Source: Beijerinckiaceae bacterium
GTDB lineage: Bacteria > Pseudomonadota > Alphaproteobacteria > Rhizobiales > Beijerinckiaceae
Direction: 5' to 3'
NCBI GenBank assembly: GCA_027532775.1
Contig: JAPZTO010000001.1
Location: 744,001-808,000, forward strand
Length of the DNA: 64,000 nt
This document shows positions 45,829 to 57,848 of this stretch, one piece after another (within the stretch, counting starts at the first letter, position 1; each line of letters opens with the position of its first letter). Below the pieces are notes generated by a model that saw nothing but the letters and a program-made list of their open reading frames with translations, made no database searches and was not told the origin of the DNA. Both the position numbers and the translations under genes were made by a program.

Positions 45829-46659
45829 ATGCGGATCGAACGGCGCCTTTCCGGCTGGGCACATGCGCATCTGCCCGCACCGGCCTACGAATTCGTGGCT
45901 TTCGGGCTGAAAATGGCCTGGGCCAGCCTCTATGCGGCGATCATGCTGGCGCTGATCATCGCAACAAAGCTGCTCTGGCAGCCCGGCTGGAGCCTCGCCC
46001 GCTACGATTTCCTGACGCTGGCGGCCGTGACAACCCAGATGCTGTTGCTGGCGTTCCGGCTGGAAACGCCGCGCGAGGCGCTGGTCATCCTGATCTATCA
46101 CCTGGTCGGGACGATCATGGAGATTTTCAAGCTCAGGATGGGGTCCTGGGCCTATCCGGAGCCGGGCCTGCTGAAGCTGGGCGGCGTGCCGCTCTTCACC
46201 GGCTTCATGTATGCCTGCGTCGGGAGCTTCATGGTGCGAGCGATCCGCCTGTTCGACATGCGGTTCGAACCGTATCCGCCGTTCTGGATGACGGCATTGC
46301 TGGCCGGGGCGATCTACGCGAATTTCTTCACACATCACTATGTCGCCGATCTGCGCACCCTCCTGATGGCAGCGACGCTGGTTCTGTTCTGGCGGACGCG
46401 GATCCATTACCGCCCAGGGCATAGAGTGCTCTGGATGCCCTTGCCGCTGGCGGCCTTCCTGACCTCGCTGTTTCTCTGGATCGCGGAGAATATCGGCACG
46501 TTGACCGGCACATGGCTCTATCCGGGCCAGAAAGGGTTCCAGCTTGTCAGCATCGGCAAGCTGGGATCCTGGTATCTTTTGCTGTATCTCAGCTTCGTCC
46601 TGGTCACGCTGGTCCACCGGCCGCGTGCCCGCGATCCCCTGCCGGAGCCTGTTCGATGA
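45829..46659 (+). CDS. DUF817 family membrane protein
   Basis: 276 residues, about seven membrane helices, recognised by the segments FGLKMAWASLYA, MEIFKLRMGSWAYPEPG, PLFTGFMYACVGSFM and LWIAENIGTLTGTWLYPGQ, which match the DUF817 (YoaT-like) family of unknown function. ATG at 45829 is used; a TTG at 45802 inside recF with AGGTGG upstream is an alternative. It overlaps the LysE-type gene by four bases. Not normally part of the dnaN-recF-gyrB block. Confidence 0.8.
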   Translation: MRIERRLSGWAHAHLPAPAYEFVAFGLKMAWASLYAAIMLALIIATKLLWQPGWSLARYDFLTLAAVTTQMLLLAFRLETPREALVILIYHLVGTIMEIFKLRMGSWAYPEPGLLKLGGVPLFTGFMYACVGSFMVRAIRLFDMRFEPYPPFWMTALLAGAIYANFFTHHYVADLRTLLMAATLVLFWRTRIHYRPGHRVLWMPLPLAAFLTSLFLWIAENIGTLTGTWLYPGQKGFQLVSIGKLGSWYLLLYLSFVLVTLVHRPRARDPLPEPVR

Positions 46660-47273
46660 CGTTGTCCACCTTCCTGCTCTTCGTCCCGGTCTATGCGCTG
46701 GCCGCGGCATCCCCCGGCCCCGCCGTGGCCGCCATCGTCGCGCGGACGCTGGCCATGGGATCGCGCGGGGCGCTGGCCTTCACAATGGGGCTCGTCGCAG
46801 GAGACCTCGTCTGGTTTTCGGCCGCCACTTTGGGCCTCGGACTGCTGGCCCAGACCTACCAGCCCCTTTTCACGGCCGTGAAATATGCCGGTGCGCTTTA
46901 TCTGATCTATGTCGCAATCAGCATCTGGCGAATGCCGGCAAGGCCCTTGACCGAGGCGGAGCCGGCTGCTGCCGGCAAAAGCGGGTTCCGGGCCTTTCTC
47001 GGGGCTTTCCTGCTCACGCTCGGCAATCCCAAGACCATGGTCTTTTTCCTCTCGATCATGCCGCTGGTGGTCTCGCCGGAACAGATCACGCTCGTGACGG
47101 CGCTCGAGATCGCGGCGATCATCGTCGTGGTGCTGACGGCGATCTTCATGGGCTATGTGGTCCTGGCGGCGCGGGCGCGGCGCCTGCTACGCTCGACCGA
47201 GGCGATCCGCCGGATCAACCGGACGACCGCCGGCATCATGGCGGGAACGGCCGTGGTGGTTGCCGCCCGCTGA
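46656..47273 (+). CDS. LysE/RhtB-family amino acid exporter
   Basis: 205 residues, five or six membrane helices. The start STFLLFVPVYALAAASPGPAVAAIVARTLAMGSRGALAFTMGL holds the family motif A-SPGP, and GNPKTMVFFLSIMPLVV is the second conserved stretch. It is an exporter of amino acids or similar small metabolites in characterised members. Coupled to the DUF817 gene. Confidence 0.9.
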   Translation: MTLSTFLLFVPVYALAAASPGPAVAAIVARTLAMGSRGALAFTMGLVAGDLVWFSAATLGLGLLAQTYQPLFTAVKYAGALYLIYVAISIWRMPARPLTEAEPAAAGKSGFRAFLGAFLLTLGNPKTMVFFLSIMPLVVSPEQITLVTALEIAAIIVVVLTAIFMGYVVLAARARRLLRSTEAIRRINRTTAGIMAGTAVVVAAR

Positions 47274-47355
47274 CGCTCAGTTATGCACCTTATTCCGCCC
47301 GCATTTGCGGCCTATCCGGGCTTCTGCGCGTGTGCGCGCGCGTAGGACGCGCTAG

Positions 47356-49848
<2,493 letters not shown>

Positions 49849-49868
49849 GCCCGACCGGCGGGCTGGCC

Positions 49869-50318
49869 TCAATCGGGGTCGACCCGCCCGCGCCCGGCCT
49901 TGATCTGGCTGCGGCCGGTTTTCGCGGCAAGGCGCCGCTCCTTCGAGGCACGGGTCGGTTTGGTGGCTATCCGGTCACGCGGGGCCAGAACCGTACTCTC
50001 GACCAGCTCGGCGAGACGCTTCAGCGCGTCGGTCCGGTTCATGTCCTGGGTGCGGAACCGCTCCGCCCGCAGAATCAGGATGCCCTCCTGGGTCAGCCGG
50101 TCACCCGCCTTCTGGCCAAGCCGCGCCTTGTGGTTGGCATGCAGCGCGCTGGCGGCAAGGTCGAAACGCAGCTCGACGGCCGTCGACACCTTGTTGACAT
50201 TCTGCCCCCCGGGGCCACCCGACCGGATGAAGCGCAGTTCGACGAGGCGTTCCGGAATGCGCCAGCCCGTTCCGTGCAGCAGGAAAGGCCCGCCATCGGC
50301 TGCCATCCGCGTCTCCAT
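49869..50318 (-). CDS. arfB: Alternative ribosome-rescue factor ArfB (YaeJ)
   Basis: 149 residues. The GGQ motif (G37-G38-Q39) lies in RSGGPGGQNVNKVSTAVEL; the tail is rich in Lys/Arg (KPTRASKERRLAAKTGRSQIKAGRGR), which enters the empty mRNA channel. It hydrolyses peptidyl-tRNA on stalled ribosomes. Convergent with gyrB, 20 bases apart. Start 50318; an ATG at 50306 is possible. Confidence 0.94.
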   Translation of the reverse strand: METRMAADGGPFLLHGTGWRIPERLVELRFIRSGGPGGQNVNKVSTAVELRFDLAASALHANHKARLGQKAGDRLTQEGILILRAERFRTQDMNRTDALKRLAELVESTVLAPRDRIATKPTRASKERRLAAKTGRSQIKAGRGRVDPD

Positions 50319-50418
50319 TAACCGAATTGCGACGTCCTCACGCTAGAGAGGACGAGGTGTGTATAGGCGAAGTCGTGGCCCGGGCGAAACCCCGCGGGCC
50401 CGGCCGGGAGTTTGGCGT

Positions 50419-50925
50419 ATGTCGATGGACCTGTTGCTGCTGCTGTTTCCGGCCGTGATGGCCTTCGCAGCCTTCAGTGACCTTTTCACCATGACCATCC
50501 CCAACCGGGTCTCGTTGCTGCTCATCGCCGCCTTTGTGGCCCTCGCCGTCTTGACGGGCATGCCGCTCAAGACCTTCGGCCTTCACCTTGCGGCGGGGCT
50601 CATTGTCCTGGCGATCACCTTCACCATGTTCGCCTTCGGATGGATCGGCGGCGGCGATGCCAAGCTGGCCGCCGCAACCGGCATCTGGTGCGGGTTCGGG
50701 GTGCTGCTCGAATACCTGCTGATCGCCTCCGTGCTTGGCGGTTTGCTGACGCTGGCCATCCTTTACTGGCGCGCCTATCACCTGCCGGCCTTCGCACTCA
50801 AGGTGCATTGGATCTTCCGGTTGCACCACCACAAGACCGGCATTCCCTATGGCATCGCTCTCGCGGTTGCCGGGCTCATCGTCTATCCGCAAATGGCGAT
50901 CTGGCAGCGGATTGCGGGCCTTTGA
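50419..50925 (+). CDS. cpaA: Prepilin peptidase CpaA/TadV
   Basis: 168 residues, about five membrane helices. Aspartyl protease residues are in AFSDLFTMTIPNR (first Asp) and GWIGGGDAKLAAA (GxGD motif). It cleaves and methylates Flp-type prepilins in the inner membrane. ATG 50419 has GGGAG upstream. It leads the Tad locus; a CtrA-like TTAACC lies at 50318. Confidence 0.92.
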   Translation: MSMDLLLLLFPAVMAFAAFSDLFTMTIPNRVSLLLIAAFVALAVLTGMPLKTFGLHLAAGLIVLAITFTMFAFGWIGGGDAKLAAATGIWCGFGVLLEYLLIASVLGGLLTLAILYWRAYHLPAFALKVHWIFRLHHHKTGIPYGIALAVAGLIVYPQMAIWQRIAGL

Positions 50926-50966
50926 GCCGCGTTAACGATGCGGAAAGCACGATTTTCAAGGTGCGA

Positions 50967-50974
50967 TTAACCAT
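50967..50974 (+). promoter_or_regulatory. CtrA-like half site TTAACCAT before cpaB
   Basis: TTAACCAT is the single-half-site form reported for CtrA. It lies 71 bases upstream of cpaB in the gap after cpaA. Short motif; chance is possible. Confidence 0.35.
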
Positions 50975-51044
50975 ACCTTGATGTTTCCCTGATGGAATGA
51001 GTCCCGAGGCGCGTGCTGCGCCGTGTGTGATGGGGACTCGAGTC

Positions 51045-51845
51045 ATGAAACCCGCCCGCCTGATCATCGCCGGGGTCGCCGGTGTCGCCGGACTCCTGGC
51101 GTTGCTGCTGTCCGGCCGCCAGCCGGCCACTGTCGACGTGACGGTGCCGACGGCACCGCCCGAAGAAAAGGCATTCACCGAGGTTCTCGTGGCCAAGCAG
51201 GACCTGCCGATGGGCACGGCTCTGTCCGACGAACAGCTTTCCTGGGTGAAATGGCCGCAGGATCTGGCGGCGTCGTCCATGATCCAGCGTTCGGCCCGCC
51301 CGAAGGCGATGGAAGAGTTCAAGGGCGCGATCACGCGGGCAGCCTTCTTTTCCAATGAGCCGATCCGCGAGGAAAAGGTCATCAAGGGCAACGGTTCGGG
51401 CTTCCTCTCCGCCATCCTGCCCTCCGGCAAGCGCGCCGTGGCCATCTCGATTGACAGCCGCGGCGCCTCGAGCGCCGGCGGCTTCATCCTGCCCAATGAT
51501 TTTGTCGACGTGATCGTCACCCGGCGCGACCTTGACGCCTCGACGCGTGCCGGCACGGACATCTACCAGAGCGTGACCGTGCTTGGCGGGATCCGCGTCC
51601 TCGCGATCGGCCAGAACATCCAGGAAAAGAACGGCGAGCGCGTGGTGGTCGGCGAGACGGCCACGCTGGAACTCGATCCGTCGCAGGCCGAGCAGATCCA
51701 GTTGCATCAGCGCTCCGGCACGCTGGCACTGGCCCTGCGCAGCCTCGCCGATGCCAACAAGGAAGACGGCCCGCGCGCCAAGGGACCCAGCAACTCGGTC
51801 ACGGTCGTGCGGTTCGGCATTCCGCAGGAGGTATCCAACCGATGA
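51045..51845 (+). CDS. cpaB: Flp pilus assembly protein CpaB/RcpC
   Basis: 266 residues: N-terminal membrane anchor (ARLIIAGVAGVAGLLALLLSG), then the SAF domain EVLVAKQDLPMGTALSDEQLSWVKWP and the RcpC/CpaB core VAISIDSRGASSAGGFILPNDFVDVI. It is a periplasmic protein that supports the secretin. It begins 119 bases after cpaA and overlaps cpaC. Confidence 0.93.
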   Translation: MKPARLIIAGVAGVAGLLALLLSGRQPATVDVTVPTAPPEEKAFTEVLVAKQDLPMGTALSDEQLSWVKWPQDLAASSMIQRSARPKAMEEFKGAITRAAFFSNEPIREEKVIKGNGSGFLSAILPSGKRAVAISIDSRGASSAGGFILPNDFVDVIVTRRDLDASTRAGTDIYQSVTVLGGIRVLAIGQNIQEKNGERVVVGETATLELDPSQAEQIQLHQRSGTLALALRSLADANKEDGPRAKGPSNSVTVVRFGIPQEVSNR

Positions 51846-53368
51846 CCCGCCCCGCTTCCGATCCCGCTCGCTCTCCTACCGGTGCCTCGCCCATGATCAC
51901 CCGTCTGCGTTCCCTCCTGCTCGGCGCCTGCGCCGCGATGGCCGCCACCACGGCATTCGCATCCCCGCCGCCGAAGCATTTCGGCGGTGTGCCGTTCGAA
52001 TCCATCCCGGTGCCGCGGATCCAGCCGAACGATCATGACCAGGTCATGGCCCGCCGGATCGACCTTTCGGTCGGCAAGTCGATCGTGATCGACCTGCCAC
52101 GCGATGCAGCGGAAGTCTTCGTTTCCGAGCCGAAAGTCGCCAATGCCGTCGTCCGGACGGCCCGGAAGGTCTTCATCATCGGGACCGGCCAGGGCACGAC
52201 CAGCGTTTTCGTGACCGACAAGAACGGGGCGCAGATCGCCGCCCTCGATATCGGCGTGGCCAAGGAACTGGCCCGCGAATTGTCGATCCTGCGCGAGGTC
52301 ATCAAGAAGGCGCTGCCGAAAGCCGATATCAAGGTCACCAGCGTCGGCGACAATTTCGTCCTTGCGGGCACGGTGGACTCCGCGCTTGAGGTGCAGAGCG
52401 CGATCGACATCGCCAACAACCTCGTCGGCCAGTCGGGCGGCTTCCTCGGCATTGGTGCGACCAGCGGCAAGGTGGTCAATGCGCTGCAGGTCCGCGGCCG
52501 CGACCAGGTGATGCTCAAGGTGACGATCGCCGAAGTACAGCGCTCGGTCCTCAAGCAGCTGGGCATCAACCTGAACGGCCAATGGAACGTGGCGCAATCA
52601 GGCTTCGGCCTTGTTACCGACCAGCCGTTCAGCGTGCAGCGCCAGCTGCTTTCCGAGACGGCCCTGACCGGAACCGTCAACGGCAATACTGCCACCATGC
52701 GCGCCCTCGAGCGCCAGGGCGTGCTGCGCACGCTGGCCGAACCGACCCTGACCGCGATCTCGGGCGAAAGCGCGAAATTCCTCGCAGGCGGCGAAGTGGC
52801 GATCCCGCAGGCGGAAACTTTCGACGTGGTCACGCGGTCACGTACGGTCTCCGTGACCTACAAGCCGATCGGCGTCGCGCTGAACTTCACACCGGTCGTC
52901 ATGAGCGAGAACCGGATCTCGATCCGGCTGTCGACCGAAGTGACCGAGATCGATCCGGAAAATTCGTTCCTGCTCAACACGACGCAGGTGCCGGGCTTCC
53001 GGACCCGCAAGGCGGAGACGACAGTGGAACTGCCGTCCGGTGCCGTCCTCGCCTCGGCCGGGCTGATCCAGCAGCAATCGCGTCAGGCCATTAACGGGCT
53101 GCCCGGTGCCATGAACATCCCCATCCTCGGCACGTTGTTCCGCTCGCGTGACTACCAGCGCTTCGAGACCGAATTGCTGATCCTCGTCCAGCCTTTCATC
53201 GCCAAGCCGAGCACGCCGGGGCAGATCGCCCGCCCGGATGACGGCTTCGCCGATGCAACGGACCCGTCGACCATCTTCATGGGTCGTCTGAACCGCACCT
53301 ATGGCGCCACGGCCAAGGCCCCGGCCGCCATCAGCAAATCCGGCCGCGTGGGCTTCATCCATGACTGA
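51842..53368 (+). CDS. cpaC: Tad secretin CpaC/RcpA
   Basis: 508 residues. Signal peptide from residue 18 (MITRLRSLLLGACAAMAATTAFA), N-terminal secretin domain (BON-like, KVTSVGDNFVLAGTV), then the secretin core VTYKPIGVALNFTPVV and VELPSGAVLASAGLIQQQ. It forms the outer membrane pore for the Flp pilus. The start overlaps the cpaB stop; an internal ATG at 51893 would remove the 17-residue leader in front of the signal peptide. Confidence 0.95.
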   Translation: MTRPASDPARSPTGASPMITRLRSLLLGACAAMAATTAFASPPPKHFGGVPFESIPVPRIQPNDHDQVMARRIDLSVGKSIVIDLPRDAAEVFVSEPKVANAVVRTARKVFIIGTGQGTTSVFVTDKNGAQIAALDIGVAKELARELSILREVIKKALPKADIKVTSVGDNFVLAGTVDSALEVQSAIDIANNLVGQSGGFLGIGATSGKVVNALQVRGRDQVMLKVTIAEVQRSVLKQLGINLNGQWNVAQSGFGLVTDQPFSVQRQLLSETALTGTVNGNTATMRALERQGVLRTLAEPTLTAISGESAKFLAGGEVAIPQAETFDVVTRSRTVSVTYKPIGVALNFTPVVMSENRISIRLSTEVTEIDPENSFLLNTTQVPGFRTRKAETTVELPSGAVLASAGLIQQQSRQAINGLPGAMNIPILGTLFRSRDYQRFETELLILVQPFIAKPSTPGQIARPDDGFADATDPSTIFMGRLNRTYGATAKAPAAISKSGRVGFIHD

Positions 53369-53405
53369 GCCCGCCCTGCCCCCGTCTGTTCCAGGAGTTC
53401 CCCCC

Positions 53406-54101
53406 ATGCGAAGCCCCCGCCAAGCCCTGAATCTCGCGGTCCTCGGAGCCGCCGGATTGGTCCTCGCCGGTTGCTCGACCCTGCGCCCGACGCAGAAGGC
53501 CTTCGCGCCGGACGAATACTCCGTGCGGCACCCGATCAAGCTCGCGACCAGCCAGACCCATCTCGATGTCTTCGATACGGGCCGGCAGCTTGACCGGCGC
53601 CAGATCCAGGATCTGCAGGAATTCGGCCGCGACTATGCCCGGCACGGCCGGGGGCCGATCATCGCCGCCATTCCCACCGGCGCAGGCGGGCACGCCATGA
53701 TGGGGGCGATCCGCTCGGCGCTGTCGAGCGCGGGCGCCCATGCCCCGCTCCAGGTGGCGCCATACCAGGCCGATGGCCGGCTCGGCACCGCGCCGATCCG
53801 GCTGAGCTTCGCCAAGCTCCAGGCGCAGGTTGCGAGCCAGTGCGGCATGTGGCCGGATGACCTCGCCGGCGGCCGCGACCTCGATACATGGCAGAACCGC
53901 CCCTATTACAATCTCGGCTGCTCCTATCAGTCGATGCTCGCCGCCCAGGTATCGGACCCGATCGATCTCGTCCGGCCGCGGGCGGAAGGCCAGGTCGATA
54001 CCGTCAAGCGCACCAAGGACATCGAGGCCCTGCGCAAGGACCAGGACCCCGCCACGAACTGGCGGAAGGACGATGTCAAGGTCAAGGAAGCGCAGCAGTA
54101 A
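53406..54101 (+). CDS. cpaD: Tad pilus lipoprotein CpaD
   Basis: 231 residues. Lipobox LVLAGC at the end of a signal peptide (LNLAVLGAAGLVLAGCSTL), then the CpaD pattern YSVRHPIKL and CGMWPDDLAGG...NLGCSYQSMLAAQVSDPIDLVRP. It is an outer membrane lipoprotein paired with the secretin. ATG 53406 has an AGGAG SD; the frame is open further up to 53361. Confidence 0.92.
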   Translation: MRSPRQALNLAVLGAAGLVLAGCSTLRPTQKAFAPDEYSVRHPIKLATSQTHLDVFDTGRQLDRRQIQDLQEFGRDYARHGRGPIIAAIPTGAGGHAMMGAIRSALSSAGAHAPLQVAPYQADGRLGTAPIRLSFAKLQAQVASQCGMWPDDLAGGRDLDTWQNRPYYNLGCSYQSMLAAQVSDPIDLVRPRAEGQVDTVKRTKDIEALRKDQDPATNWRKDDVKVKEAQQ

Positions 54102-54129
54102 GCCGCGAAGCGAGTGTGGAGACGTGACA

Positions 54130-55368
54130 ATGGCCGACATCACCGTAGCGCCGCTGCCCCATATCGCCATCCAGGTCTTCTCGGAGACCGGGCAGGTGGC
54201 GGCCGTGGTGGAAGAAGCGCGGCATGACCGCCGCATGGCGAAGGCGCAGGTGCGCATCCAGTCGGGCGGGGTCGCTGCCGCTGCGGAAGCCTATCGCGAC
54301 GCGCCGACCCCGAATGTGATCGTGATCGAGACCGTGACGGACAGCAACACGCTGCTCGACAGCCTCGACGAACTCGCCGGCTATTGTGACGAGGGCACCC
54401 GCGTGGTGGTGGTCGGCCATGTCAACGACGTGCCGCTCTATCGCGAGCTGATGCGCCGCGGGGTCAGCGAATATCTGGTCGCGCCGATCAATGTGCTGGG
54501 CTTCGTGACCGCGCTGTCCGAGATCTTCACGACGCCCGGCGCCAAGCCGATCGGGCGGACCATCGCCGTGGTCGGAGCGAAAGGGGGCATCGGTGCCTCC
54601 ACCATCGCCCATAACCTCGCCTACACGATCGCCACCGATCTCGAGGTGGAATCGGTGATTGTCGACCTCGACCTGCCCTTCGGGACGGCCGGGCTCGATT
54701 TCAACCAGGATCCGCCGCAGGGCGTGATGGAAGCGGCCTTCGATCCGAGCCGTGTCGATCCGAACATGATCGAGCGCCTGCTCTCCCGCGTGGTGCCCAA
54801 TCTCAGCTTGATGGCGGCTCCGTCCAATCTCGAACGGATCTATGATTTCGGCCCGGATACGTTCGATCCGCTGGCAGATGCCTTGCGCCAGACGGTTCCG
54901 GCCATCGTGTTCGACGTGCCGCATGTCTGGACGGGCTGGAGCCGGACGGTGCTTGCGCGGGCCGACGAGATCGTCGTTGTCGCGGCCCCGGACCTTGCAA
55001 ATCTGCGCAATGCCAAGAACCTGATCGACACACTGACGCTGGCGCGCCCGCAGGATCCCAAGCCGAAACTGGTCCTCAACCAGGTCGGCATTCCGAAGAA
55101 GCCCGAAATCGCCGCAGCGGAATTTGCGAAAGCGCTGGATTGCCCACCTGTGGCGACGATCGGCTTCGATACCGCCTTGTTTGGCCTGGCCAACAATAAC
55201 GGCCAGATGATCGCCGAACTGCAGCCGAAATCGAAGGCGCGCGATGCCTTTCTCGATATGGCCAAGGCCCTGATGGGCCGTCAGGAAGCGGTGCGGAACA
55301 AGAAGTCGCTCCTGTCCAGCCTGCGCGAAAGGCTCAACGGTCTTTCGGGCAAGACGAAAGCGGCCTGA
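54130..55368 (+). CDS. cpaE: Tad pilus localisation ATPase CpaE/TadZ
   Basis: 412 residues: an N-terminal receiver-like pseudo domain (VIVIETVTDSNTLLDSL, VPLYRELMRRGVSEYLVAP) and a ParA/MinD-like C-terminal domain with the deviant Walker A VVGAKGGIGASTIAHN (about 147-162). It positions the Tad machine in the cell. The start is set by GGAGA upstream, 28 bases after cpaD. Confidence 0.93.
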   Translation: MADITVAPLPHIAIQVFSETGQVAAVVEEARHDRRMAKAQVRIQSGGVAAAAEAYRDAPTPNVIVIETVTDSNTLLDSLDELAGYCDEGTRVVVVGHVNDVPLYRELMRRGVSEYLVAPINVLGFVTALSEIFTTPGAKPIGRTIAVVGAKGGIGASTIAHNLAYTIATDLEVESVIVDLDLPFGTAGLDFNQDPPQGVMEAAFDPSRVDPNMIERLLSRVVPNLSLMAAPSNLERIYDFGPDTFDPLADALRQTVPAIVFDVPHVWTGWSRTVLARADEIVVVAAPDLANLRNAKNLIDTLTLARPQDPKPKLVLNQVGIPKKPEIAAAEFAKALDCPPVATIGFDTALFGLANNNGQMIAELQPKSKARDAFLDMAKALMGRQEAVRNKKSLLSSLRERLNGLSGKTKAA

Positions 55369-55389
55369 CGGGCGGCAAGCGAGGTCGGA

Positions 55390-56865
55390 ATGTTCGGAAA
55401 ACGGACAAATATCACGCCAGGAACGCCGCCTGCGGCTTCGAAGCCGGCGGCCAGCCCGGCTGCGCCGGCGCCGGAAATCCGCCGCGAGGAACCGCGGCCG
55501 GCTGCCTCGACGACACCGCTTGCTGCCATCCGTCAGCCTACCCCGCCGCCGGTCCAGGCCGCGCCGCAGCGGTCGGACCAGTATTACCAGACCAAGAGCA
55601 TGATCTTCGGTGCGATGATCGAGTCGATCGATCTTTCGCAGCTGGCCAAGCTGGATTCGGCAAGTGCCCGCGACGAGTTGCGGGACGTCATCACCGAGAT
55701 CCTCGCGCTGAAGAACGTCGCGATGTCCATCTCCGAGCAGGAGGACATGCTCGATGATATCTGCAACGACGTGCTTGGCTTCGGCCCGCTCGAACCGTTG
55801 CTCGCCCGGGATGATATCGCCGATATCATGGTCAACGGGGCCGACCGGACCTTCATCGAAGTCGGCGGCAAGATCCAGCTGACGAATATCCGCTTCCGCG
55901 ACAATGCCCAGCTGATGAATATCTGCCAGCGCATCGTCAGCCAGGTCGGCCGCCGGGTCGATGAATCCTCGCCGATCTGCGATGCCCGCCTGCTCGACGG
56001 CTCCCGCGTCAACGTGATCGCCCCGCCGCTGGCGATCGACGGCGCTGCACTGACCATCCGCAAGTTCAAGAAGGACAAGCTGACGCTTGAGCAACTGACG
56101 AAGTTCGGCTCGATCTCGCCGGAAGGCGCAGAGGTGTTGAAGATCATCGGCCGCGTACGCTGCAACACCGTGATTTCCGGCGGTACCGGCTCCGGCAAGA
56201 CGACGCTGCTGAACTGCCTGACCCGCTATATCGACGAGGACGAGCGAATCATCACCTGCGAGGACGCGGCGGAACTGCAGCTCCAGCAGCCCCATGTCGT
56301 GCGCCTCGAGACGCGCCCTCCGAACCTCGAAGGCCAGGGCGCCATTACGATGCGCGACCTCGTCAAGAACTGCCTCCGCATGCGGCCGGAACGGATCATC
56401 GTCGGCGAAGTGCGCGGACCGGAAGTGTTCGACCTGCTGCAGGCCATGAATACCGGCCATGACGGCTCGATGGGCACGATCCACGCCAACAGCCCGCGCG
56501 AATGCCTCGCCCGTATGGAAGCGATGATCGCCATGGGCGGCTATTCGCTGCCACCAAAAACCGTCCGCGAGATGATCACCTCCTCGGTGGACATCATCGT
56601 GCAGGCGCAGCGCCTGCGTGATGGCTCGCGCCGGATCACGCACATCACCGAGGTGATGGGGATGGAAGGTGACGTGATCGTCACGCAGGACCTGTTCGTC
56701 TTCGATATCCAGGGCGAAGATGCGAATGGGCGCGTGCTCGGCAAGCACAAATCGACCGGGATCGGCCGGCCGCGCATGTGGGAACGCGCGCGGTATTACG
56801 GCGAAGACAAGCGCCTCGCCGCGGCACTCGATGCCGCCGAGGTCAAGGACGAGCGGGTGGCCTGA
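55390..56865 (+). CDS. cpaF: Tad pilus secretion ATPase CpaF/TadA
   Basis: 491 residues, type II/IV secretion ATPase. A low-complexity Pro/Ala N-terminus is followed by the N1 domain, Walker [14 protein letters not shown] (about 263-275), Asp box [14 protein letters not shown], Walker [15 protein letters not shown] and His box [15 protein letters not shown]. It powers pilus assembly and possibly retraction. Confidence 0.96.
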   Translation: MFGKRTNITPGTPPAASKPAASPAAPAPEIRREEPRPAASTTPLAAIRQPTPPPVQAAPQRSDQYYQTKSMIFGAMIESIDLSQLAKLDSASARDELRDVITEILALKNVAMSISEQEDMLDDICNDVLGFGPLEPLLARDDIADIMVNGADRTFIEVGGKIQLTNIRFRDNAQLMNICQRIVSQVGRRVDESSPICDARLLDGSRVNVIAPPLAIDGAALTIRKFKKDKLTLEQLTKFGSISPEGAEVLKIIGRVRCNTVISGGTGSGKTTLLNCLTRYIDEDERIITCEDAAELQLQQPHVVRLETRPPNLEGQGAITMRDLVKNCLRMRPERIIVGEVRGPEVFDLLQAMNTGHDGSMGTIHANSPRECLARMEAMIAMGGYSLPPKTVREMITSSVDIIVQAQRLRDGSRRITHITEVMGMEGDVIVTQDLFVFDIQGEDANGRVLGKHKSTGIGRPRMWERARYYGEDKRLAAALDAAEVKDERVA

Positions 56866-56867
56866 GC

Positions 56868-57836
56868 ATGGATGTCAACCAGCTCCTCGTCGCCATCCTC
56901 GCCTTCGTCGCCGTCGGCGGGCTGGGTGTTGCCTTTCTCGAACCCCTGCTCTCGGGTGCCAACCGGGCGGAGAAGCGCCAGGCGGCGCTTGTCGATCCGC
57001 GGTCACGGCGCAAGGCGGCAGAGGAAGCCGGCAACCGCCGCAAGCAGATTGCGGAAACGCTGAAGGAACTCGAACAACGCCAGAAGGCCCAGAAGCTGAC
57101 TTTGGAACAGCGCTGCGAGCAGGCCGGGGTCGAATGGACCAAGAAAACCTTCATCCTGATCTCGATCAGCTGCGCGCTCGGCACCGGTTTCGTAGTGCTC
57201 CTCATCACCAAACAGCCGATCCTTGCTGCCGGCGGCATGTTCGTCGGCGGGTTCGGCCTGCCGCGCTGGATCCTGACGCGCATGGCGCGGAAACGGCAGA
57301 AGCTCTTCATGGAGGAGTTTCCGAACGCCATCGATGCGATCGTCCGCGGGATCCGGTCCGGCCTGCCGCTGAATGACTGCCTTCGCCTGATCGCACTGGA
57401 GGCCAAGGAGCCTCTGAAGAGCGAGTTCCGCGGTGTCGTCGAGGCGCAGGCCATGGGCGTTTCCATCGCCGAGGGGATCATGAAGATCTTCGAGCGGATT
57501 CCGCTCGCCGAGGTCAATTTCTTCGGCATCGTCATCCAGATCCAGGCCAAGTCGGGCGGCAATCTCGGCGAGATCCTGTCCAACCTGTCCCGCGTGATCC
57601 GGGACCGGAAGAAGCTGCGCGAGAAGGTCGATGCGATGAGTACGGAGGCAAAGGCCTCGGCCTCGATCATCGGTGCGCTGCCGTTCCTCGTCGGGTTCCT
57701 CGTCTATCTGGGCAACCCCGCCTATATCGAGCTTCTCTGGTTGACCAAGGCCGGCCAGATCGGCCTGGGGGCCTGCTTCATCATTATGGGCGTTGGCATC
57801 ATGGTGATGAAAAAAATGATCAATTTCGACATCTAG
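56868..57836 (+). CDS. tadB: Tad inner-membrane platform protein TadB (CpaG)
   Basis: 322 residues with an N-terminal membrane segment, a basic linker, and a GspF/T2SF domain (EFPNAIDAIVRGIRSGLPLNDCLRLIALE) plus C-terminal helices. It forms the inner membrane platform together with TadC. ATG 56868 lies two bases after cpaF. Confidence 0.93.
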   Translation: MDVNQLLVAILAFVAVGGLGVAFLEPLLSGANRAEKRQAALVDPRSRRKAAEEAGNRRKQIAETLKELEQRQKAQKLTLEQRCEQAGVEWTKKTFILISISCALGTGFVVLLITKQPILAAGGMFVGGFGLPRWILTRMARKRQKLFMEEFPNAIDAIVRGIRSGLPLNDCLRLIALEAKEPLKSEFRGVVEAQAMGVSIAEGIMKIFERIPLAEVNFFGIVIQIQAKSGGNLGEILSNLSRVIRDRKKLREKVDAMSTEAKASASIIGALPFLVGFLVYLGNPAYIELLWLTKAGQIGLGACFIIMGVGIMVMKKMINFDI

Positions 57837-57848
57837 GGGCCCGGTGAC

